From Bauldia sp. (lineage in GTDB: Bacteria; Pseudomonadota; Alphaproteobacteria; Rhizobiales; Kaistiaceae): a stretch of DNA of 64,000 bases. The stretch spans positions 183,908 to 247,907 of the forward strand of contig JAHCJZ010000004.1 in the NCBI GenBank assembly GCA_026126025.1, given 5' to 3'. Positions within the stretch are counted from its first letter, which is position 1; the number at the start of each line of letters is the position of its first letter. Positions 51,917 to 60,229 of this stretch are shown in pieces. A program made the position numbers and the translations under genes. The notes below the pieces were generated by a model that was given only the letters and a program-made list of their open reading frames with translations, had not been told where the DNA came from and made no database searches.

Positions 51917-54454
51917 TCACGCCTCGGAGCGCTGCGGGGTCCCCGCCGGAACGGGCGACGGCGGCGGCTCGTTGCCTTCGATGTTGACATGGGGCAGCCA
52001 GCGCAGGAACCGCGGCAGGTACCAGTTGGCGCGGCCGAGGAGCCGCATGCTGGCGGGCACCAGCACCGAGCGCACCAGCGTCGCGTCGAGGAGTACGGCG
52101 ACGCCGAGCCCGAAGCCGACCTGCTCGAACATCACGAGGTCGCCGCTGGCGAAGCCGGCGAACACGGCGACCATAATCAGCGCCGCGCCGGTGATCAGCC
52201 GTCCGGTGGAGCGCACGCCGAAGATGATCGCGTCGCGATTGTCGCCGGTGGCGGCGAAGCGCTCGCGGATCCGGCTGAGCAGGAACACCTGGTAGTCCAT
52301 CGACAGGCCGAACAGCACCGAGAACAGGAAGATCGGGATCCACGCCTCGATGGTGTCGACCTGCTGGAAGCCGAACAGCTCGTTGCCGACGCCGCGCTGG
52401 AAGACGAGGACGAGGAGGCCGTATGCGGCGCCGGCGGAGAGAAGGTTCACGATGATCGCGGTGACCGGGATCACGACCGACCGGAACACCAGCGTCAGCA
52501 GCAGGAAGCTGAGGATGATGACGAAGGGCACGACGATGATCGCGGCGGAATCGGCGACGTCGAACCAGTCCATGTTGCCGGCGGTGTCGCCCGTCACCAG
52601 CGCGCGCGCCGGAACGTCGGAGAACGCGGCCGGGATGTAGTCGTCGCGCAGCCGCCCGACCGCGGCGACCGCCTCCGCGCTGGTCGCGTCGCCCGAGGTG
52701 ATCGGCGTGCGCAGCCAGATGGTGTCGCCGGCTTCGCTCACCTCCTCGACCACCGGGCCGAAGGCAGCGTCGGCGGCGAGGTCCGCCTTCAGCGCGTCGG
52801 CCGCGGCGCGCACGGCCGGGTCGGCCGCGTTGCCGTCGATCACGACATGGGTCGGGCCGACGACGCCGGTCGAGAACTGCTCCTCCAGGAGCTCGAAGCC
52901 GCGCTTCGATTCGAACGAATCCGGGAACGAGCTGACGCCCGCCGCGCCGGTCTTGATGCCGAGCGCGGGCACGGCGAGCGCGACGAGAAGGCCGGCGGTG
53001 ACGACGAGGGCCAGCGCCGGCGCGCGCATCACGCCGCGGGCGATGCGCTCCCACAGGCCGCCCTCGCGATGGCTGGCGAAGCGCGGCCCGACCAGCGGCA
53101 GGCGCAGCCGGTCGATGCGGTCGCCGAGGAGGCGGAGGATCGCGGGCAGCAGCGTCAGCGACGCGATCACCGAGACCAGCACGACGAGGATCGCGCCCAT
53201 GCCGAGCGAGAAGAAGATCGTGACCGGGACGAAGAGGAGGCCGGCGAGCGAGAGGACGACGGTGATGCCGCTGAAGAGCACGGCGCGGCTTGCCGTGTTG
53301 CCCGCCTTGCCGATCGCGGCTTCGACGGAGAGGCCGTTGGCGCGTTCCTCGCGGAAGCGCGCGATGATGAAGAGGCCGTAGTCGATGCCGACGGCCAGCC
53401 CCATCATGAAGACCATGTTGATGAGGAAGATCGAGAGGTCCGTCGTCGTGCCGAGGAGCGCTGCGAGCCCCATGGCGACGCCGATCGACAGGAACGCGAC
53501 GATGAGTGGGACGGCCGCCGCGACGATGGTGCCGAGGACGAGCACCAGCACGAGGATCGCCGCCGGCAGGCCGAACTGGAACTCGCCCTGCTGGAGGTCG
53601 CGCTCGGAGAGCTCGGTGAAGTCGTGGTCGACGGTCGCGGCGCCGGTGATCCAGACGTCGAAGTCTGCCGCGGCGCGCGCCTCCTCGACGATCGCGATCA
53701 CCGCCGACAGCCGGCCCCAGTCGTTGAGGATGACCGGGACGAGGGTCGCATTGCCGTCGCGGCCGACCAGCGAGGCGTCGCCGGTGGCGTAATAGGTCGC
53801 GCCGCCGCCGATGACATCGCGGCCGAGCGCGATCACCTGCAGCAAGAGATCCTCGACGAACTGCCGGAACTCCGGCTCCTCGACATCGTAGGTCGCGGAC
53901 TCGACGATGATCGTCTCCGGCCGCGACGAGCCGGGGGTACGCAGCGGGTAGAGGGCGAAGCGGTCGTCGGCGTCGAGGGCTTCCACCGCGTCGAGATAGC
54001 GGTCGCGATTGAGCCGGTCGAGGAAATCGTCGACCAGCGTGAAGACGAGGCCGGTCGCGCTGCGGTCGAGCGAAACCATCTGCTCCGCGCCGAGCTGGTA
54101 GTAGGTGAAGCCGGAGGGGACGGTCTCCGGCCCGAGCGCCATGATCACCTGGTAGGCGTCCTCGACGAAGGCCTGATACTCGGCGTCGTCCACCGTGATG
54201 CCCGGCGCGTGGACGTAGAGAATCTCGGTCACCTCCCGCGGCCCGGGCGGGAAGAAGCGCTCGCCGATCAGCCGGTCCGCTTCCTCGGCCTCGGGCACGC
54301 TGGTGAAGCGGTTGGCGGTGGTCAGCGAGTCGCCGAGCCATAGCGCGGCAGCGAGCCCGGCAAGGACCACCGCGACGATCCAGATGCCGAGCGTCAGCCA
54401 CGGACGGCGCGCACTGCCGCGAACGATGGCGGCCGGAGAGAGGGCGGCAAGCAT
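51917..54454 (-). CDS. MMPL/RND-superfamily transporter
   Basis: 845 aa. Two homologous halves, each with a TM helix, a large periplasmic domain and a five-TM bundle; first bundle begins FGLPAAILVLVLVLGTIVAAAVPLIVAFLS, with the conserved MMGLAVGIDYGLFIIARFREE in TM4–TM5 and again FSVLFGLSMDYQVFLLSRIRE in the second half. This GxDYxxF pattern carries the proton-relay Asp of MmpL-type transporters. Known members export lipids, polyketides or drugs. No membrane-fusion or outer-membrane partner is encoded here. Substrate unknown. Confidence 0.92.
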   Translation of the reverse strand: MLAALSPAAIVRGSARRPWLTLGIWIVAVVLAGLAAALWLGDSLTTANRFTSVPEAEEADRLIGERFFPPGPREVTEILYVHAPGITVDDAEYQAFVEDAYQVIMALGPETVPSGFTYYQLGAEQMVSLDRSATGLVFTLVDDFLDRLNRDRYLDAVEALDADDRFALYPLRTPGSSRPETIIVESATYDVEEPEFRQFVEDLLLQVIALGRDVIGGGATYYATGDASLVGRDGNATLVPVILNDWGRLSAVIAIVEEARAAADFDVWITGAATVDHDFTELSERDLQQGEFQFGLPAAILVLVLVLGTIVAAAVPLIVAFLSIGVAMGLAALLGTTTDLSIFLINMVFMMGLAVGIDYGLFIIARFREERANGLSVEAAIGKAGNTASRAVLFSGITVVLSLAGLLFVPVTIFFSLGMGAILVVLVSVIASLTLLPAILRLLGDRIDRLRLPLVGPRFASHREGGLWERIARGVMRAPALALVVTAGLLVALAVPALGIKTGAAGVSSFPDSFESKRGFELLEEQFSTGVVGPTHVVIDGNAADPAVRAAADALKADLAADAAFGPVVEEVSEAGDTIWLRTPITSGDATSAEAVAAVGRLRDDYIPAAFSDVPARALVTGDTAGNMDWFDVADSAAIIVVPFVIILSFLLLTLVFRSVVIPVTAIIVNLLSAGAAYGLLVLVFQRGVGNELFGFQQVDTIEAWIPIFLFSVLFGLSMDYQVFLLSRIRERFAATGDNRDAIIFGVRSTGRLITGAALIMVAVFAGFASGDLVMFEQVGFGLGVAVLLDATLVRSVLVPASMRLLGRANWYLPRFLRWLPHVNIEGNEPPPSPVPAGTPQRSEA

Positions 54455-54559
54455 GGGCGACCGATCGCAGCTGGGTGAAATATTGCGATGATTTGTGGCG
54501 GGCGCGGAATTCTACGGCGCACCCCGCAACCCGTCCAGGCGAGCCGCGAGAGCGGGAGC

Positions 54560-55672
54560 CTATTCGCCTGCGGCCCGTTGCAGCGGCAGGGCATCCTCCG
54601 CGTCCGGCGCATCGGCTTCGGCGGCGGGCTGGAGGTCCTTCACATGGACCATGACGCTGCGCGACTGGCCTTCCCACACCTCGGGCGTCCAGTTCTCGAA
54701 ATTGCCCGGATGGATGAAGTCGTCGCGGAACCAGGGATAGCGCCGCGGGTCGAAGATCGTGCGCAACCAGTCGATGAAGAGGCTAACGCGCGGAATGGTG
54801 CGCACGTCGGGATGATAGGTCATCCAGATGTCGAGCTGGTTGCGCACGCCGATGTCGAGCGGGATCACGTCGGCGCCTAGCGCGGTCGCATAGGTCGGCA
54901 GGAAGCCGAGGCCGATCCCGGTCTCGATGGCGTGGAAATGCGCGCTGCTGGCGTCGGTGCGCAGCGCCACCACGCCCTCGACGCTGTCGAGCCCGAGCAG
55001 CGCCGGCAGCGCGCTCTCGCTGACCTGCGGCGCCACCTGCTCGATGATCCGGTGCTTCGCCATCTCCTCCTTGCTCGTCGGCGTGCCGTAGATGCTGGTG
55101 TATTTCTTCGAGGCGTAGGGCACGACGTGGAGCCGGCCGAGCCGCGCCGCGATGAGATCGGGATTGGTCGGCCGCGACAGCTGAACCGCGACGTCGGTCT
55201 CGAGGCGGATCACGTCGGAGAACGCCATCGTGCAGCGCAGATCGACCACCGTATACGGGTTGGCGCGGGTGAACTCGGCGAGCCGCGGCATCATCCAGAA
55301 CGTGCCGAGCCCCTCGGTCATGGTGCAGCGCACGATGCCGCGCGTGGTCAGGTCGCGGTCGAGAAAGGTACGCAGCGAGAGGCTCGCCTGCTCCATCTGC
55401 TCGGCGGCGCGGATGACGTGATGGCCCTCGCGCGTCAGCTGGATGCCGTCGGGCAGGCGGTCGAAGACGCGAAAGCCGAGGTCGGATTCGAGATGCTCAA
55501 TGCGCCGGCTGAGGGTCGACTGGCTGACCTGGAGGGCGAGCGCGGCGCTCCGCAGGCTGCCGTGGCGGGCCGCCACCACGAACATCCGAAGGTCGTCCCA
55601 GGACACCCGGTCCAGCCGGGCCAGCGAAACGCGATGCGGAATTGGATCGCCCCTATGCGAATTCGAGGTCAC
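54560..55672 (-). CDS. LysR-family transcription regulator
   Basis: 370 aa. HTH at about residues 23–80 (WDDLRMFVVAARHGSLRSAALALQVSQSTLSRRIEHLESDLG, RVFDRLPDGIQLTREG), then a substrate-binding domain (DLTTRGIVRCTMTEGLG, VAVQLSRPTNPDLIAARLG, ETGIGLGFLPTYATALGADVI). The C-terminus is about 60 residues longer than most LysR proteins. GTG start at 55672 was chosen because it lies before the HTH with little excess; a GTG at VSWDDL is possible. Divergent from the five-gene operon at 55750, which it probably controls, 77 bases away. Confidence 0.88.
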   Translation of the reverse strand: MTSNSHRGDPIPHRVSLARLDRVSWDDLRMFVVAARHGSLRSAALALQVSQSTLSRRIEHLESDLGFRVFDRLPDGIQLTREGHHVIRAAEQMEQASLSLRTFLDRDLTTRGIVRCTMTEGLGTFWMMPRLAEFTRANPYTVVDLRCTMAFSDVIRLETDVAVQLSRPTNPDLIAARLGRLHVVPYASKKYTSIYGTPTSKEEMAKHRIIEQVAPQVSESALPALLGLDSVEGVVALRTDASSAHFHAIETGIGLGFLPTYATALGADVIPLDIGVRNQLDIWMTYHPDVRTIPRVSLFIDWLRTIFDPRRYPWFRDDFIHPGNFENWTPEVWEGQSRSVMVHVKDLQPAAEADAPDAEDALPLQRAAGE

Positions 55673-55749
55673 CGCGCGCCTCCCCGTCAAGACTATGGTT
55701 AAGCCGATCGCGCCGAAAGGCAATGGGCGAGTAGCGGGAGGCTCAGCCA
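55673..55749. promoter_or_regulatory. Divergent control region of the LysR gene and the GNAT operon
   Basis: 77 bases between divergent starts, the usual place for a LysR operator (T-N11-A with dyad). I cannot pick one convincing dyad. GGGAGG at 55737–55742 is the ribosome site for the first operon gene. Confidence 0.5.
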
Positions 55750-56358
55750 ATGAATGCGCATGCTGGAGCCATGGGAACAAAGGCAGTTTCCCTCGCGCAT
55801 CACCCAACAGGACGAGACTTCGATTCCATAACGTTCGTTGACTCAGCGGATGTGCTGGCGCGTCCGGCGCTGCCCACAGAAATATCGCAGCTCTGCGCGC
55901 TGGTCGGGGGCGGAATCGACGCTCCAATCGCCCCCGAACCGGTGGTGGCGGCGCTGTCCGCCCGCGATCCGGAAAGCCTCTGGGCCTTCGAGCGCGACGG
56001 CCGGCTGATCGGGGCGTTTGCCCTCCTCAAGCTCAACGCAATCGGTGTGGCGCGCCTCGTCGCCGGGCACATGACGATGGGCAACCCGGCGACCGAGACC
56101 CTCGCCGAGCCCGGCGAGGCGCCGGCCGGCGTCTATTTCTGGGCGCTGCTCGCCCGCGGCCGGGCGCGGCTCGGCGTATCGCGGGTGCTGCGCTGGCTGC
56201 AGGAGCCGCAGCTTCGCCGCGCCGATCTCTGGGCGACGCCCGTCACGCCGGACGGCCAGCGCTTCGTCGACAATCTCGGATTCCTTCCCGTGGCAGGGAC
56301 CGCGGTTCCCGGGCTCTGCCGCAACACCCGGCACCTCAACCTCAAGCGCACCGCGTAG
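55750..56358 (+). CDS. GNAT-fold protein, first gene of the LysR-linked operon
   Basis: 202 aa, no signal peptide. After about 60 poorly conserved residues, DPESLWAFERDGRLIGAFALLKLNAIGVARLVAG is a typical GNAT strand pair. The acetyl-CoA loop is not canonical, and the C-terminal half (GVSRVLRWLQEPQLRRADLWATPVTPDGQRFVDNLGFLP) resembles the end of GNAT domains. A divergent acyltransferase is likely. Ten-base spacing to the next gene. Confidence 0.6.
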   Translation: MNAHAGAMGTKAVSLAHHPTGRDFDSITFVDSADVLARPALPTEISQLCALVGGGIDAPIAPEPVVAALSARDPESLWAFERDGRLIGAFALLKLNAIGVARLVAGHMTMGNPATETLAEPGEAPAGVYFWALLARGRARLGVSRVLRWLQEPQLRRADLWATPVTPDGQRFVDNLGFLPVAGTAVPGLCRNTRHLNLKRTA

Positions 56359-56368
56359 GCAGGCGATC

Positions 56369-56992
56369 ATGACGTTTCACGACCGCAGCATTCCCAATGC
56401 ACCGAAGCCGCCCGCGACCTGTGTCGCGGTGGCGGATTCTCTCTCGGACCTCATGAAGGTCGTGGCTATCCGCTCCGCGGTCTATCTCGCCGAGCAGGCT
56501 TGTCCCTTCGAGGAGGAGTTCGACCGCAACGATTTCTGCAGCCTCCACCTCATCGGCTACCGCAATGGCGAGCCCGCGGCCTGCATCCGCGCCCGGTTCT
56601 TCGCCGATTTCGCCAAGCTGGAGCGTCTTGCGGTGCGCGCCGAGCACCGCAAGTCGCGCCTCGCCTTCGAGGTGGTGCGCGCCGGCATCCAGATCTGCCG
56701 TCGCAAGGGCTACCGGCGGATCTACGGCCATGCCCAGGACCGCCTCGTCGATTTCTGGGCGCGGTTCGGCGCCCGGCCGATGCCGGACCGGCCGAAGCTC
56801 GTCTTCAGCGACTTCGGCTACACCGAGATGCTGATCGAGACCGAGCCGCATCCCGAGCCGATCACGCTGGACTCCGACCCCTACGTCATCATCCGCCCCG
56901 AGGGCGCCTGGGACCGGCCCGGCCCGCTCGACCAGTCGGCGGACCGCGACGTCACCTCGCCGCTCCGCGTCGTCCAGCCGGCGGCGGCCTGA
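56369..56992 (+). CDS. GNAT-superfamily acyltransferase (N-acyltransferase-like)
   Basis: 207 aa. Motifs: VAIRSAVYLAEQACPFEEEFDRNDF, HLIGYRNGEPAACIRARFFADFAKLERLAVRAEHRKSRLAFEVVRAGIQICRRKGYRRIYGHAQDRLVDFWARFGARPM. The R-Y-L/VYLAEQ…EEEFDRND opening and the LERLAVRxExR segment resemble N-acyl amino-acid synthase/autoinducer-synthase-like GNAT proteins. The enzyme probably acylates an amine with a CoA- or ACP-linked acyl group; substrate unknown. Followed directly by the hydrolase gene (two bases). Confidence 0.75.
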   Translation: MTFHDRSIPNAPKPPATCVAVADSLSDLMKVVAIRSAVYLAEQACPFEEEFDRNDFCSLHLIGYRNGEPAACIRARFFADFAKLERLAVRAEHRKSRLAFEVVRAGIQICRRKGYRRIYGHAQDRLVDFWARFGARPMPDRPKLVFSDFGYTEMLIETEPHPEPITLDSDPYVIIRPEGAWDRPGPLDQSADRDVTSPLRVVQPAAA

Positions 56993-56994
56993 CC

Positions 56995-57576
56995 ATGACC
57001 CTCGTCCAGTTCCCCAGGTCGGCGCGGCGCGTCGGGGCCGGGCGCGCGATCATCGCCTTCGTCGACTTCCAGCACGAATATCTCGCCGAAGGGCGGCCCC
57101 ACACCATCAGCGAAGCCCAGCCCGCGCTCGACCGCTCGGCCCGGCTCCTCGCCGCGGCGCGCGACTTCCGCATGCCGGTCGCCCATTTCCGCCAGGTGCG
57201 GCAATCGCCCTATTTCAACCGCGAGGCCGCGGTCACCGACTGGATCGAGCCGTTCCGGCCGCGCGGCCACGAGATGGTGTTCGAGCGGGCGAAGCCCTCG
57301 GTCTATGCGAGCGGCGCGTTTACCTCGTTCCTGCGCCACATCGACAGCCCGGTGATCGTCCTTGCCGGCCTGTCGTCGGACCAGGCGTGCCTCGCGACCG
57401 CCATCGACGCATTCCACCGCGACCACACGCTGATCTACGTGTCGGACTGCTCGGCGACGCCGTCGATCGACCACATGAACGAGACGGCGTCGCACAGCTT
57501 CGTCGCCGACCTCATCGCCCGCTACGCGCAGGTCATCACTCTGGCAGACTTCGTCGAACAGGCAGCAAGCGCATGA
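56995..57576 (+). CDS. Isochorismatase-fold cysteine hydrolase
   Basis: 193 aa. Catalytic Asp in FVDFQHEY, Lys in ERAKPSVYASGAF and nucleophile Cys in GLSSDQACLATAIDAFH, the Asp-Lys-Cys triad of the isochorismatase superfamily; C-terminal DHMNETASHSFVADL. Members hydrolyse isochorismate, nicotinamide or N-carbamoyl compounds. Its place between acyltransferases and a methyltransferase suggests a small-molecule pathway. ATG 56995; stop overlaps the next start (ATGA). Confidence 0.88.
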   Translation: MTLVQFPRSARRVGAGRAIIAFVDFQHEYLAEGRPHTISEAQPALDRSARLLAAARDFRMPVAHFRQVRQSPYFNREAAVTDWIEPFRPRGHEMVFERAKPSVYASGAFTSFLRHIDSPVIVLAGLSSDQACLATAIDAFHRDHTLIYVSDCSATPSIDHMNETASHSFVADLIARYAQVITLADFVEQAASA

Positions 57577-57773
57577 TCGAAGAAAACCAAACCGCACAAG
57601 CCACGCAGGAAGACGCCTCTCCCCTCGAGGCCTTGCGCCGGATGGTGGTCTATGCCCGCCAGGAAGCCGGGCATTATACCCAGACCATGGTGCCGTATTT
57701 CCTGGACATGGCGCTCCAGGAGATCGACGAGATCATGGCCACGCGGCCGGAGCGGGCGAGGGGGAGCATGTGA
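57573..57773 (+). CDS. 66-aa acidic helical protein in the LysR-linked operon
   Basis: 66 aa: MIEENQTAQATQED disordered start, then a probable amphipathic two-helix unit (LEALRRMVVYARQEAGHY, MVPYFLDMALQEIDEIM). No TM segment. Overlaps both neighbours by start/stop codons (ATGA and TGATG), so strong translational coupling argues it is real. Could be a carrier-like or subunit protein, but no phosphopantetheine Ser motif is present. Not recognised. Confidence 0.65.
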   Translation: MIEENQTAQATQEDASPLEALRRMVVYARQEAGHYTQTMVPYFLDMALQEIDEIMATRPERARGSM

Positions 57774-58570
57774 TGCACCCGGCGGCGGCCCGCTCGACGG
57801 CGGCGATCTGGGACGAGCTCCTCAGCCTGCAGGCCGAGCTCTTCATCCCGAGCGAGCTGGCGTTCTTCCTCGAGGCGCCGGAGCTGCGCAATGCGCGCAG
57901 CATCCTCGACGTCGGCTGCGGCAATGGCGACTATGTCGCCAACCTCTGCGGCTACCTGCCGGGGACCCGGTTCACCGGCATCGACGTCTCGGCCGAGCTC
58001 GTCGCGGCGGCGGCGCGCCGGCATGACGAGCCGCAGCTCGCCTTCGCGCATCGCGACTTCTTCGACTACGTCCCGGCCGGGGCGCCGCACGATGCGATCC
58101 TCTTCCGCTTCGTCGTCCAGCACCTCCGCGATTTCGGCGCGGTGCTCCGCCATGCCGCCTCCTGCCTCGCGCCGGGCGGCAGCGTCGTCGTGATCGAGGT
58201 CGATCGCGATGCGTCGCTCGCGCAACCGGCGATGCCGCGCTTCGACGCGATGATCGACGCCTATGTCGGCGAGGCGGCGCGGCGCGGGCGGATGCGGGCG
58301 CAGCTCGACCGGATGGCGGCGATCGCCACCGGCCTTCCCGGCTGGACGGTCGTCCGCGAAGCCCCGATCCGCGTTCCCTTCCTCGGCCCGTTCGAGGGCA
58401 CCAAGGTCGCGCGGCTCTATCAGAGCTGGATCGACATCTGCGAGCGCACCGGCGGCTTCGAGCACCCGTTCGACGACGTGCGCTCGGAGGTGTCGTCCTG
58501 GGCCCGCGAATCCTCCGCCTTCAGCCGCCTGGCCGGCCGCGCCCTCCAGATCCGCCGCGACCCGAACTAG
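57773..58570 (+). CDS. SAM-dependent methyltransferase
   Basis: 265 aa. Class I methyltransferase: motif I ILDVGCGNGDYVANL, acidic residue in FTGIDVSAEL, motif III/IV AILFRFVVQHLRDFG and GGSVVVIEVDRDA. The C-terminal cap (WIDICERTGGFEHPFDDVRSEV) may hold the acceptor. ATG 57773 (GTG 57770 also possible) overlaps the 66-aa protein's stop. Last gene of the operon; acceptor unknown. Confidence 0.88.
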   Translation: MHPAAARSTAAIWDELLSLQAELFIPSELAFFLEAPELRNARSILDVGCGNGDYVANLCGYLPGTRFTGIDVSAELVAAAARRHDEPQLAFAHRDFFDYVPAGAPHDAILFRFVVQHLRDFGAVLRHAASCLAPGGSVVVIEVDRDASLAQPAMPRFDAMIDAYVGEAARRGRMRAQLDRMAAIATGLPGWTVVREAPIRVPFLGPFEGTKVARLYQSWIDICERTGGFEHPFDDVRSEVSSWARESSAFSRLAGRALQIRRDPN

Positions 58571-58572
58571 CG

Positions 58573-59409
58573 TCAGAGCCTGCGGAAGGCCGGATCGCTG
58601 TCGGCGAGGAAGGCGAGCACGCTCTCCCGCGTCGCGCGCGGCGCATCCCATTGCGGCGCATGGCCGGCGCGCGGGATGACCGACACCGCGCCGCGCCACA
58701 GGCGGGCGCAGGGAAGCGCGGCGAGATAATCCCGGCTGACGAGAGGATCGCGCTCGCCGACGAGGAGCGCGAGCGGACGCCGGCTCCGCGCGACGAGGTC
58801 GACCTGGTCCGTCCCGGCCCCGGCGAACGCGGTGAAGAGGCTCACCGTCCGGCAACGCCCGTCGGCACGCAGGGCGTCGGGCAGAAATTCCGCGACGAGC
58901 GGCGGTTCGAACACGCCGCCGAGATAGGCCCGCGCGTCCGCCTCCGACCATGTCGGCAAGGTTACCAGCCGGCCGGCGGGCGAGGGCAGGAACGCGGCCT
59001 CGATCGATGCCGCGGACATCCGGATCGGCGGCGCGGCGATCGCGGCCACCGAACGGACCCGCTCCGGCGCCAGCGCCAGAAGGTCGAGCGCGACATTGCC
59101 GCCGAGCGACCAGCCCACGACGTGGAACTCGCTGAGCCCGATCCGGTCGGCGAGATCGAGCACCGTACCGGCAAGCCCGCCGAGCGTGTAGTCCGCCTCG
59201 GGATTGGCCGCGTCCTCCGACCGGCCATGGCCGGGAAGGTCAGGCGCCACCACGGTCGCGCCGCGCTCTGCCAGCGCGTCGGTCAGTGGCAGTATCGTTT
59301 CCTTCGCCAGCGAATTGCCGTGGAGGAGAAGCACCGCCGGACCGCGACCGCGCGCCAGCGACACGCTCAGCCGGGCGGCCATCGTCTCGACCTCGATCGT
59401 GTCGTCCAA
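58573..59409 (-). CDS. Alpha/beta-hydrolase fold protein
   Basis: 278 aa. Oxyanion-hole motif LLLHGNSLAKE, nucleophile elbow VGWSLGGNVALDLL, acid in LLVGERDPLVS and His in RAGHAPQWDAP. The best start is TTG 59409, with AGGGGAAG about six bases upstream; ATG 59382 would cut the first beta strand. Stops two bases from the methyltransferase stop (convergent). Could be an esterase or a C–C hydrolase. Confidence 0.85.
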   Translation of the reverse strand: MDDTIEVETMAARLSVSLARGRGPAVLLLHGNSLAKETILPLTDALAERGATVVAPDLPGHGRSEDAANPEADYTLGGLAGTVLDLADRIGLSEFHVVGWSLGGNVALDLLALAPERVRSVAAIAAPPIRMSAASIEAAFLPSPAGRLVTLPTWSEADARAYLGGVFEPPLVAEFLPDALRADGRCRTVSLFTAFAGAGTDQVDLVARSRRPLALLVGERDPLVSRDYLAALPCARLWRGAVSVIPRAGHAPQWDAPRATRESVLAFLADSDPAFRRL

Positions 59410-59638
59410 GCGCTTCCCCTGTCGTGCGCGCGTTCCCCGCCGCGATTGGGACCCGGATGGCGGCAGCGTCAAGATCACCCAACCCAGCGATGCGTAACGC
59501 ACATGTCACAACCCGCGCATCCTGACGGCGCTATGGTCGGCGTCTCGGCAGCGATGTCGCACCGCTTGCGGTCGCGCTGGATCAGGCATTCCGGCTGAGA
59601 TGACGCAACACAGCAAATTGCCTGAGGAGGCTATGTCG

Positions 59639-60142
59639 ATGAACAAGTTGGCAGGTGTCATTGGTGCCGCGCTCGTCTCGATCGCGGTTTCGGGGACAGC
59701 CCACGCGCAGCAGGAGCCGGGCCGCGTCGGCTCCGGTCCGCCCGAGGACTTCACCATCGATCTGACGCGTGGAGACGACGGCGTTCTCGTCGTGTCGCAG
59801 ACCGAGATCCGCCTCGCCTGGGGCGGCTACTACCGGATGAACCTCATCTGCCCCGGCGATGTGGAGAACGAGGCCGGGGTGGAATTCCACGCGCCGGAAT
59901 TCCTCCAGAACATGCACATCCGCATCGTCAGCGTTGCCCAGCCCGAGGAAGGCCAGCAGCGCGTCCCCGAGGTCAACTTCCATATGCAGGGGTTGAACCT
60001 GCGGCAGATCGACTGCGAGGGATTGGGAGCCGCCGCGCGGATCAGCTTCCACCCGATGCGCCGGGGGACCTATCCCTTCACGATCGTCGATGACGCGGTC
60101 GATCCGGCCGTCGAGGTGACGGGAGCGTTCATCGTCGAATAG
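59639..60142 (+). CDS. Small exported protein of unknown function
   Basis: 167 aa. Signal peptide MNKLAGVIGAALVSIAVSGTAHAQ. The mature domain is beta-rich (FTIDLTRGDDGVLVVSQTEIRLAWGGYYRMNLICPGDVENEAGVEFH) with two Cys (NLICPG, QIDCEG), reminiscent of cupredoxin-like folds (GTYPFTIVDDAVDPAVEVTGAFIVE resembles the C-terminal strand of plastocyanin-like domains) but without a copper-binding loop. GAGGAGG eight bases upstream selects ATG 59639 over ATG 59633. Confidence 0.65.
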   Translation: MNKLAGVIGAALVSIAVSGTAHAQQEPGRVGSGPPEDFTIDLTRGDDGVLVVSQTEIRLAWGGYYRMNLICPGDVENEAGVEFHAPEFLQNMHIRIVSVAQPEEGQQRVPEVNFHMQGLNLRQIDCEGLGAAARISFHPMRRGTYPFTIVDDAVDPAVEVTGAFIVE

Positions 60143-60173
60143 GCCTGTCGCCGCGAACCGGCGCACCAAAACG

Positions 60174-60200
60174 GCTTCGGCGGCCGAAGGCCGCCGAAGC
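60174..60200. terminator. Bidirectional terminator hairpin between convergent genes
   Basis: GCTTCGGCGGCC (60174–60185) and GGCCGCCGAAGC (60189–60200) form a 12-bp stem with a three-base loop GAA, between the stops at 60142 and 60230. Confidence 0.75.
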
Positions 60201-60229
60201 ACAATGTCCCGGGCCGGGAAGGAAGCCGG

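Noticed and set aside
51728..54343. Very long open frame antisense to the MMPL transporter
   Set aside because: Composition is Asp/Glu/Arg/His-rich without any domain, as expected from the mirror of a GC-rich membrane-protein gene; the reverse strand has a clear RND protein.
57573..57773. 66-aa protein as an acyl carrier protein
   Set aside because: It lacks a DSL/DSx phosphopantetheine attachment motif.
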